Assembly: GCA_024762735.1 (NCBI GenBank)
Contig: JANTGU010000098.1
Location: forward strand, 1 to 7,736
From: Bacteroidales bacterium
GTDB lineage: Bacteria; Bacteroidota; Bacteroidia; Bacteroidales; F082
Reading direction: 5' to 3'
Length of the DNA stretch: 7,736 nucleotides
The position numbers were made by a program, and so were the translations under genes. Positions 1 to 7,270 of this stretch are shown here, in pieces. A model generated the notes under the pieces. That model was not told the DNA's origin, ran no database searches, and saw only the letters and a list, made by a program, of their open reading frames with translations. Numbering within the stretch: the first letter of the stretch is position 1; the number at the start of each line of letters is the position of its first letter.

Positions 1-1432
1 GGTAGGTAGTACCCGGTTTAACCTCTTTGTCTAAATAGGTCACATCGGCCTCAGGCGAAAAAGTTTTGTATAACACATCAGGGTTATTGTCAAACCGGCG
101 GTAAAGCATGATTTTCTCAATATGGGGATTCAATGGTCTTTTCCATGAAACCTGAATGCCGTCATTTTTTCTTTTCAGATCGATGATGACATGAATCTTT
201 GGGGCATAGCGATAGACAATAATCGAGGCTCTGTTTTTTGATTTCTTTTGGTTGTAACCAACACTTTCAACTTCGTATTGATATTTGCCCGCTTTGCGAT
301 ACACCGAATCAACAAACCAGTTTTCTCGCAAAGGTTGCTTGTTTAATTGCCGAGGTTCACTTTTCTCAGAAGAGATAAATACATTGTAGTAAATAAGACC
401 CTCGGTTTTGGGTGGAACCCATAGCAGTTTGGTGTAACTTTCAGGTGTTGTAATGTAATCCAAAACATTGGGCGGTAACACCGGCACGTGGTCTGCCAGG
501 TAAAAGGAGAGCGTGTCAGAGCTGTTGCTTTCCACAAAGCCATCGCTGACATTTCTAACATAATATCTGAGTTTTATGGCTTTTTTAACAGCTTGGCTGT
601 TGTCGATAAACAGAGCTTTTTCTGTAACGTTGCCGCTCATTTCGTTTATTTGTTGAAAAGGTTTTTCGCCTATACTGCGATAAACACGGTACCCGATAAT
701 GTTTTTCCCAACATTTGTCCAGTCAATTACAATGCTGTCGTTTTGATAGGTTCCGTGCATGTTGTGAGGCACAAAAGGTTTTTCGGCAAAGGTGGCAAAG
801 GCATGAATACGCGGGGTGGTGATGGTGTTGCCAAACCAGGTTTTAATTTTCATAAAATAAAACCAGGGTTCGTTGGCTGTTGGAATAACATCGGTAAAAG
901 TTGTGATTTTTGGCGATAAATCGGCAATCTTGATAAACCCTGTGTCATAACTTTTGCTCCGGTACAAGGTCATGCTACTCATGGTTTCGGTGTAGCTCAG
1001 CTTCCAATCCAGTTTTACTGCTTTCCGGTCTTCAAGCGGGGTGGCTGTAAAGCTGTTTAGCTGTGGCGGAGGGATAAGTCCGAAATTATGCCCCATGGCC
1101 GATTCGGAAGTGATGCTCTTGCCTCCTCTTGCTATAGTAATATAATAGAGGTAGAGGCCTTTGTTGGTCAGGGTTGTGTCAACTACATAGAAAAAGGTTG
1201 TGTCGCCCTCTTTTAAGGCCGGATTGGTGGAGTGTATGGTGTGTATCTCCTTGAAAACCTTATCTTTTATCGATGCCCTGAAAATCTGAAATGTCGTGGT
1301 GTCAACCTGGCTAACGGTCATCCAGTTAATGGATGGGAAATTAGCGCTGTTATCTACAAAGCTAACCGCAACAGGCTGCGCTTTTAATATTACCGGTAAT
1401 ACAAGGGTTAGTATGATTAATATCTTTTTCAT
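1..1432 (-). CDS. Secreted protein with tandem fibronectin type III modules (3' end outside the window)
   Basis: The frame is open from an ATG at 1432 to the window edge: 477 codons with no stop, so the C-terminus lies beyond position 1. Residues 1-18 form a signal peptide (MKK, hydrophobic ILIILTLVLPVIL, then KA|QP), so the protein is exported. The rest is an array of roughly 100-residue beta-sandwich modules. Strand-B tryptophans fall at residues 37, 143, 238, 338 and 430 (spacing 106, 95, 100, 92). Each is followed some 10-18 residues later by an FRA/YRS/YRR-type strand (FQIFRA, LYRS, VYRS, VFIS, LYRR) and then a D-x-x-x...Y strand, as in fibronectin type III domains. Proline-rich joints (LIPPPQLN near 120, VLPPNV near 317) separate modules. 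The first five modules are visible, the fifth incomplete. It starts 12 bp after the giant upstream gene, so they are probably co-transcribed. No catalytic motif is seen; a binding or structural role is inferred. Whether a T9SS sorting domain ends the protein cannot be judged here. Confidence 0.88.
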   Translation of the reverse strand, partial: MKKILIILTLVLPVILKAQPVAVSFVDNSANFPSINWMTVSQVDTTTFQIFRASIKDKVFKEIHTIHSTNPALKEGDTTFFYVVDTTLTNKGLYLYYITIARGGKSITSESAMGHNFGLIPPPQLNSFTATPLEDRKAVKLDWKLSYTETMSSMTLYRSKSYDTGFIKIADLSPKITTFTDVIPTANEPWFYFMKIKTWFGNTITTPRIHAFATFAEKPFVPHNMHGTYQNDSIVIDWTNVGKNIIGYRVYRSIGEKPFQQINEMSGNVTEKALFIDNSQAVKKAIKLRYYVRNVSDGFVESNSSDTLSFYLADHVPVLPPNVLDYITTPESYTKLLWVPPKTEGLIYYNVFISSEKSEPRQLNKQPLRENWFVDSVYRKAGKYQYEVESVGYNQKKSKNRASIIVYRYAPKIHVIIDLKRKNDGIQVSWKRPLNPHIEKIMLYRRFDNNPDVLYKTFSPEADVTYLDKEVKPGTTY

Positions 1433-1444
1433 TTGTTTATAATT
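1433..1444 (-). promoter_or_regulatory. AT-rich translation start region without Shine-Dalgarno
   Basis: The 12-nt gap between the stop of the giant gene and the ATG of the FN3 gene reads ATTATAAACAAA on the coding strand. It has no AGGAG-like element. A- and T-rich start regions lacking Shine-Dalgarno pairing are usual in Bacteroidota. The gap is too short for an independent promoter or a terminator, which supports read-through from the upstream gene. Confidence 0.5.
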
Positions 1445-4400
1445 TTAAAAGTTATTACAGTTGCCTAAACCGAGGTCGAAAGTGTTTTTGCCATCGCTGC
1501 CTAATCTTACTTTATTTACCAGCTCCAAATCGCCTTCAAGACCACAAGCCTGTACACCAACTTTCACTTCACCGCATGATTTAAGGAAGAAGACGCTGTT
1601 TTTGTAACCTCCTGAAATATCCAAAAAAATATTGGCACTAACCCCAACATACGAGCACAGTGGAACCCAGTAACCACCCGTGGCATCCACAAAGGCGTAC
1701 CCGCCTACTACCACGGTAGGATCGCTGTAATCAAGATGGGCATAGGCTCCAATGCCGGCCTTGAATGACACAAACAGAGGAGGGGCAACCGGGATGGCAA
1801 AGGAGTAGTCGGCCAGGTTGCGTTGGCCTATCACATAAATGCCATGCAGCGAAGTGAGGTTGGGAGGATTTTTTCGAAAAGGGCTTAGAAAGGTTTGACA
1901 GACCGGTGTAAGGTCGCTGTCGTAAATGCCCATGATAAAACCACCAAGGTAGTTTTGAGCGGTCATGGTAACATCACCAAAAAAAGCAATATAGAATCCA
2001 TGTGGGTCGAACCTTGTTCCCATCATGCCGGAGTTAATGCTGGCAAACCCCATTTCTACTTTTTTATTGATGGTAAGATTTCCTACCAATGCACTTTCCG
2101 GAAACAGATAAGCAATACTCAAATCTCCCAGCGGGGTGTTAATATTATCGGCTTTTATTCCTTCGCTGCCGGCTTCGATGCCACCATGCACCTTAAAGGC
2201 TAATACGTTTGAGTCATCTAGGCCCGTGGAATGGGTATGGGCTGTATAGTTCAGTTCGTTCCACGATCCGTTGACTACCGATATTCTTCCTTCTATTAAG
2301 TCAAACGACTCTTTGCCCATTTTAATGGTTTGGGGTGTAGTTACATCAATATAGCATTCTGTTGGTGTTTTGGTAAGAAGTCCTTGTATTCTGAGTTTGT
2401 CGCCACTTTCGCCGGGGGGTGGATTAATGTTGAAAGTTCCGTAAGCAACAAGAAGTTTATTGGTCAGCGTTTGCCTTTTTCTGTTTTGCTCCAGCGTAAA
2501 GGTAATGTTGGCATTGCAGTCGATGCCGCCACTCAGGGGCTCAAGCGCAAATTTAAGTTTTCCGTTTTCTTTAGTGTACGTAACTTCTGCCCGTGTGGCC
2601 ACATAGCCGGGAATGCCCGGTTCAGGCATGCCGCCAAGGCGGAAGAATCCATCGCCGGTCATAATCTGATCCACGAAAATATCCATCAGGTTATGAAATC
2701 GCATGGTTTTGCCCAGACTTAAAACGGTGGAGTTGTCGCTGAGCATGCCTATGGAGGTAAACTCAAGCCTGTTAGGGGTTGCCGGCAGGTTGTCAGCCCA
2801 GGCCACCGGACCGTAGGCTGTTCCCACCATGCTGATGCGATAATGTCCAACCCCGGCATCATAGTTAAAGCGGGGTTCCAACCCCGATGCCAGGGTTAAT
2901 CTTTTGATGCCCCCGAGGTTAAGTCCCTGGGTCATGTCAACCACCCCTTCGCGCAGGGCTGTCGGGCGAACGTTCAGGTTCTTGATGCCCACATCCACGC
3001 CCAGACCGGTAATAATGTTTCCGGAGGGGATTACAATGGCATCGCGGGTTTTGTCGAATATCCAACCATTTTTACTAACGACTTTCCATTTTTCAAGGTC
3101 AAACGACAGCTCGTCACCGGGGTTGTGCACCATCTCCATGTTGTTTTGAGTAATCTGAATTTCGCCGGCATCAATTTTTAAATCCAGCGGCTGCCCATTG
3201 TTTGGCATGGAGATGTTGGTATGTAATATGGTTCCGATGTGAATCATTCCATTTAACAGGTAAGACCTGTCAAATGTGGAGGAGGCGTTAAACCCAAAAA
3301 CTCTGAAATTATCAATGGGAACGGGGTATCCTCCGCCCAATAACTTGTGATAGTCGAAGAGGTAGTGCCGCATGTTGTAAAAGTGTTGCGAACCAGATTG
3401 AGATAAGAATACGGTAGTATTAATGTCGGTTGTGTCATCGCCTACGTATATATCTCCCGAAAAATCGTAGGTAAAGCCAAAGGAGGCCAGGTCTATCTGA
3501 AGGGCTCCTTTCATCAAACCTTTTTGTCCGTTTTTTTCAACAGCCAGATGGGTTGCGTTATGGGTGTTGTTAGCCACAAACAAGTCGCCCTGGAAACCTC
3601 CTTTAATCTTGATGGGTAAGGTGTAGCTTTCAGTAATCACACTGCTAACGTCAGGAATAATTTCGCCGTTGGCTCCCTTGGTGACTTTGAGGTTTTTAAA
3701 ATATACTTTCTCGTTGCTGCTGAGGGTTGAAAAGTCGGGGTGTGAAGGCAGGTTGTAAAAATAGCCGCTAATGCGCGTACCCAATTGTACCCTGAAATTC
3801 ATGTTCTCAACCGTTACCGGAAATCCCCAGATATTGGATAAATCCCATCCGTCAGCCGCTTTAAGCTGAAAATCATATCCACTCATGGTCATCGAGTTTT
3901 TAACGGTAATGGTTTTTTTCTGTCCTATGTAAGAGGGGCTTTTACCCGGTTTTACGGCATGTACTGCAATGTCGGTGGGAGTGGCGTACCAGGGAATGCC
4001 ATCTAAACGGTATTGTCCGTTGGCATCCGAAAAGGCTTGAATAAACAGGGTGTGCCCATCGGTGTTTTGTAGCTCGGTATATATCAATGCGCTGTCGATG
4101 GGTTGTCCGCCGGTTGTTTCGGTAACGGTTCCCGTAATATGCAAGGCGTAGTGCATCCTCAGGGTTTCCTCCTGCCACTGTTTGCTCACCGGAATGTTAT
4201 ACACTTCCTGAACAGGGGAATAGTTATCTGCAAAAACGCGTACCAGGAACTGTTCGCCGGGTGAAGCAAATTCTATCTCGGCGATACCGGCAGAATTAGT
4301 GTGTCCTATGGCAAGGGTGTCGCCTACTATAACCGTGGCGTTGGCAATAACACCGTTGCTTTCATTGTCGAAGAGTTGTAACTTCAGACGGTGCAGTTTT

Positions 4401-7270
4401 CGGTAAACTTTAAAAGTGTGCAGTTGATGAAAATCAGGGTTGACAACTTCGAAAGTATCGGCAAAATAAGTATTTGACAAAGGTTGTATTTCAATTTGGT
4501 TCGATCCGGTACCGGCAACCGTTTCAAATACTTCGCCGCTTTTGTAAATATTTCCGGAGTTATCGTACTCCCATCGCGGCTCCGTTTTTTCATACGGGCC
4601 ATCAGGCAGGGTACGGGCGTAGGAAGCAATGGGATTACCGGCATCATCCACCACCTCTCCCCGAAGTTTCTGTTTGGGTTCCACCTGAAACTCTTTAAAG
4701 AACAGGTCGCCATATCTTAAATTGAGTGCTTTTTGGTCAAGTGGAGGCCAGTAAAACGATTTATATAAAGAGTGTTGAAAATAGATTCTCCGGTAAGGGC
4801 CTCTTGTTATTAAATCTTCATCCGTGTTTACGCTAAGGTTGGTAAATCTAAAAAATCCTGCATCATTTGGCATGGCAAACCCTTTGTCGTAAAACCCGTG
4901 GTTGCAGGTTTCGCACATTTGTTCATACAAATGGATAATCCCATACTTTACCGGTACATTTTCCATGTTACTAACCGTCATCAGCCGACCTTTAATTTCG
5001 GGTTTTGCAGCCATTAAGTGAGCTTCCCTGTCGGTAGCCGACTGAGGTGGCGTATAAAAATGGTTATACACCACCGGTGCGCCGTTGGTAAAACCGGCAT
5101 CATCGTCAAGCTGAGTGGGGCCGCCGGCATCCGTGCTAATGCGCATCCCGACGAGGGTGCCAAACCAGCGTTCAAAATTATACATCGTGTTCTCATACGC
5201 GCTATCTGCATTATCAGGACGGGTTTGTATGTTGAAAAAGTAGGGGCTGTTGTTTTCGCCATCGGTGATAGCCCAGTGCTCAACCAGGCGAGGTATCGTG
5301 ATTTCGCCATGAACATCCGTTTTCCCGATAAACACATCTTTAAAACTACCGTTTTCATCCTCTGTGGTACTGCCCAGTTGATCCCCTTCGGCAAGCAATA
5401 TTGCCGGATGCTCATTGCCCAGTTTTTGCATGTCGCGCATCACTTTTACAATGGCATTGGGAATAGGTTCTCCCCCGGGGATGGATTTGGGGTGGTTATC
5501 GTGGGGTTTATAAACCTGTGATGAGTCTCCATTGTCATCATCGTAAGCCGAAAGTACCGTGAGATGCAGGTCAAAATCTTTGATCAGTGCAACTTGCGGT
5601 TCCAGTTGAATATCATCACCCGGGTTGGCAAAAATGTCCACATCGGGACTACAGAACTTCTGATTTTCCACTTCTATTTTCAAACTTACAATGCCTCTGT
5701 AGTCCAGGTCGCCATACGAATGGCCTGATAAAACGGCATATACAGGTCCTGTAAAAAAGTCGGTGGGGAAATCGAAACTAAAGTTTCCCTGATCATCGGT
5801 GGTACAAACATCCAAAACCTGATTCAGGGTGCTTAAGATTTTGTTGGCGGGGATTTCATTTCCTTTCAGGTCAAAAAACTTTAAAGCATCTATATTGATG
5901 CCGGACAATCCTACTACTTCACGGGTTTGGTTAAATCCGTCAGTACCTTTATAACTAAACCTTGCAACAAGTCTGACGGTTGTGTTGCGTAAGGGTTCAG
6001 CATTGTTGATGGAATAAACTGATTCGTTAATAGTCCCTGTTCCAAAGGGTGGTTTATACACCATTCCCGCGGTGGGCGAAGTGGTTTGAAACCCGTTAAT
6101 AAAATTAAATCCAAAATGGCTGTAGTTGGCGTTGTTTCCACCGGAGCTGTTGTTGCTGCCGGTTTGGTTGTAATTTACTCCCGAATTGGTGTTTCCTGAA
6201 TTTCCGTTGCCCTGTTGCGTGGCATGCGTTTGAGAACCTGTAGCGCTGCCTCCCTGAGCCAGCGATGCCAGCTTGTAATGCAGTGTGCCGCTGATCTTAG
6301 TGTTGGGAATCAACTCGAAATCGTTGATAAAGTCATCAAAACCCAGGTCAGGGATAATGATGGAATCGGTTGGTTGGATTTCAAGGGGATGCTTGTAGTT
6401 AAACCAGCAAACCTCGCTGGTGCCGTTGTTGTTAAATATTACCTGGTTGTCGGGGTCGTAAGCCTGCACGATGAAGGCATACGATCGGCCCTCAATTAAA
6501 GGTGGGTCGGAAGGCCCGATTAGTAACTGGGGAACTGCCAAATCTTCTTTTTCAAGAAAATAGGGTGGGGATGCTGCGGCCAGCGCGTCGTTGGGGTCAC
6601 GGTCGCCCGGCATCATCTCCGTCATAATAAAGCGGTATCTGATGTTGGGGCCTCCTCCCACCGATGCAGTCCACGAGATGAGTACGTTCTGCGGTGTCAT
6701 TGGCGTTAATGAGTCGCCACAGGCAGGATTGAGAATAACAGGAGGGTCGATGTAGGTAATAACGATCATGTTAGAACAGCCCATGTCTTCGTTGGAAAGC
6801 AGGTTGCCATTGTTGAAATCGTACACCGTGAAGCAAAACTGATAATTGCCCTCGGGAAGCCCGCCCATGCTAAGGAGTTCCGACTGTGATGTGCCTTCGT
6901 ATAAAAGGTGGTCGGCAGAAAAAATGTCGCCAACGTTATCTTGCGTCAGGTGAAAGGGAATGCCGGGATACAGCGTGATGGGAAGAGAAGGCCGGTAGGA
7001 GGGGTCGGTGAGAATGGCTACCCCGTTGTCGCCGGTAAGCCGTCCCTGCACGTAAACATCCAATGGTTGTGACGTGGTGTTTAAAAAGGTTACCTGAATT
7101 TTGTTCGGGTTGTCGATGTAATACGAAAAGCTGGTGGAGTAGGGCGGAAAAACCGTGGCGGTTACCGTCACCGACTCCTGTGCCCTTACAAGCATGGAAA
7201 TTACCAGAAAAGTAAGGACTAACAGTTGTTTGCCCTGCAAGATTGATTTTTTGTTAGAAAGTGAATACAT
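1445..7270 (-). CDS. Giant secreted multi-domain protein, TANFOR-like N-terminus with Ig-like/carboxypeptidase-regulatory-like repeats
   Basis: 1941 residues, complete. The ATG at 7270 is chosen because it gives a full signal peptide (residues 1-30, core LLVLTFLVISML, cleavage at VRA|QE) and has a well-placed AGGAGA eight bases upstream. Residues 32-170 form a beta-rich N-terminal domain (VTVTATVFPPYSTSF; DVYVQGRLTGDNGV; ITLYPGIPFHLT; GNYQFCFTVYDF) that I match from memory to the Bacteroidota TANFOR type. Residues 174-295 look like an FN3/Ig module (NVLISWTAS; YAFIVQAYDPD). Residues 340-384 are Asn/Gly/Ser-rich. Carboxypeptidase-regulatory or Cna-B-like modules follow at about 325-545 (split by that insert), 565-680, 757-835, 867-945, 960-1040 and 1042-1140, recognised by G-x-V/L starts and D-x-x-G-x-F/Y strands (TTDDQGNFSFDF, FSDANGQYRLDG). 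Residues 1145-1941 are beta-rich, Gly/aromatic-rich and unassigned. No protease or hydrolase motif and no clear T9SS C-terminal domain is seen; it ends GLGNCNNF. Its start overlaps the barrel-like gene upstream. A surface structural or adhesive role is inferred. Confidence 0.9.
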   Translation of the reverse strand: MYSLSNKKSILQGKQLLVLTFLVISMLVRAQESVTVTATVFPPYSTSFSYYIDNPNKIQVTFLNTTSQPLDVYVQGRLTGDNGVAILTDPSYRPSLPITLYPGIPFHLTQDNVGDIFSADHLLYEGTSQSELLSMGGLPEGNYQFCFTVYDFNNGNLLSNEDMGCSNMIVITYIDPPVILNPACGDSLTPMTPQNVLISWTASVGGGPNIRYRFIMTEMMPGDRDPNDALAAASPPYFLEKEDLAVPQLLIGPSDPPLIEGRSYAFIVQAYDPDNQVIFNNNGTSEVCWFNYKHPLEIQPTDSIIIPDLGFDDFINDFELIPNTKISGTLHYKLASLAQGGSATGSQTHATQQGNGNSGNTNSGVNYNQTGSNNSSGGNNANYSHFGFNFINGFQTTSPTAGMVYKPPFGTGTINESVYSINNAEPLRNTTVRLVARFSYKGTDGFNQTREVVGLSGINIDALKFFDLKGNEIPANKILSTLNQVLDVCTTDDQGNFSFDFPTDFFTGPVYAVLSGHSYGDLDYRGIVSLKIEVENQKFCSPDVDIFANPGDDIQLEPQVALIKDFDLHLTVLSAYDDDNGDSSQVYKPHDNHPKSIPGGEPIPNAIVKVMRDMQKLGNEHPAILLAEGDQLGSTTEDENGSFKDVFIGKTDVHGEITIPRLVEHWAITDGENNSPYFFNIQTRPDNADSAYENTMYNFERWFGTLVGMRISTDAGGPTQLDDDAGFTNGAPVVYNHFYTPPQSATDREAHLMAAKPEIKGRLMTVSNMENVPVKYGIIHLYEQMCETCNHGFYDKGFAMPNDAGFFRFTNLSVNTDEDLITRGPYRRIYFQHSLYKSFYWPPLDQKALNLRYGDLFFKEFQVEPKQKLRGEVVDDAGNPIASYARTLPDGPYEKTEPRWEYDNSGNIYKSGEVFETVAGTGSNQIEIQPLSNTYFADTFEVVNPDFHQLHTFKVYRKLHRLKLQLFDNESNGVIANATVIVGDTLAIGHTNSAGIAEIEFASPGEQFLVRVFADNYSPVQEVYNIPVSKQWQEETLRMHYALHITGTVTETTGGQPIDSALIYTELQNTDGHTLFIQAFSDANGQYRLDGIPWYATPTDIAVHAVKPGKSPSYIGQKKTITVKNSMTMSGYDFQLKAADGWDLSNIWGFPVTVENMNFRVQLGTRISGYFYNLPSHPDFSTLSSNEKVYFKNLKVTKGANGEIIPDVSSVITESYTLPIKIKGGFQGDLFVANNTHNATHLAVEKNGQKGLMKGALQIDLASFGFTYDFSGDIYVGDDTTDINTTVFLSQSGSQHFYNMRHYLFDYHKLLGGGYPVPIDNFRVFGFNASSTFDRSYLLNGMIHIGTILHTNISMPNNGQPLDLKIDAGEIQITQNNMEMVHNPGDELSFDLEKWKVVSKNGWIFDKTRDAIVIPSGNIITGLGVDVGIKNLNVRPTALREGVVDMTQGLNLGGIKRLTLASGLEPRFNYDAGVGHYRISMVGTAYGPVAWADNLPATPNRLEFTSIGMLSDNSTVLSLGKTMRFHNLMDIFVDQIMTGDGFFRLGGMPEPGIPGYVATRAEVTYTKENGKLKFALEPLSGGIDCNANITFTLEQNRKRQTLTNKLLVAYGTFNINPPPGESGDKLRIQGLLTKTPTECYIDVTTPQTIKMGKESFDLIEGRISVVNGSWNELNYTAHTHSTGLDDSNVLAFKVHGGIEAGSEGIKADNINTPLGDLSIAYLFPESALVGNLTINKKVEMGFASINSGMMGTRFDPHGFYIAFFGDVTMTAQNYLGGFIMGIYDSDLTPVCQTFLSPFRKNPPNLTSLHGIYVIGQRNLADYSFAIPVAPPLFVSFKAGIGAYAHLDYSDPTVVVGGYAFVDATGGYWVPLCSYVGVSANIFLDISGGYKNSVFFLKSCGEVKVGVQACGLEGDLELVNKVRLGSDGKNTFDLGLGNCNNF
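2849..2886. repeat. Short GC-rich inverted repeat set inside the giant gene
   Basis: The plus strand carries AACCCCG at 2849-2855, its reverse complement CGGGGTT at 2871-2877, and AACCCCG again at 2880-2886. The middle arm could pair with either flank: a 15-nt loop with the left copy, or a tight hairpin with the right copy. It codes for part of a Gly-rich segment of the giant protein (around SGLEPRFNYDAGVGHY), so coincidence of codon use is the likeliest origin. Confidence 0.3.
6119..6253 (-). other. Asn/Gly/Ser/Thr-rich low-complexity coding segment
   Basis: Codes for residues 340-384 of the giant protein, a run dominated by Asn, Gly, Ser, Thr and Gln (for example QQGNGNSGNTNSG and GSNNSSGGNNANYS). 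It keeps frame and is not an exact DNA tandem repeat. It most likely forms a flexible loop or linker. It lies between a first beta strand (KISGTLHYKL, residues 325-334) and the likely second strand (PLRNTTVRLVARF, from 426), so it may be an insertion within one Ig-like module and not a linker between two. Confidence 0.7.

Noticed and set aside
488..919. Plus-strand open frame of 143 codons
   Set aside because: It is fully antisense to the FN3 protein, whose frame has a signal peptide and regular module spacing. The antisense product has no recognisable domain or signal.
1433..1444. Promoter or terminator between the giant gene and the FN3 gene
   Set aside because: The gap is only 12 bp with no hairpin and no convincing TAnnTTTG-type -7 element on the coding strand.
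5018..5521. Plus-strand open frame of 167 codons, the longest antisense frame
   Set aside because: It lies inside the giant gene, opposite clear Ig-like module sequence. Its translation is rich in unrelated Arg/Ile/Cys runs with no domain pattern, as expected of a shadow frame.
6119..6253. Possible DNA tandem repeat or CRISPR-like array
   Set aside because: The segment is repetitive only in amino acid composition. No unit recurs exactly at regular spacing and it remains in frame within the giant gene.
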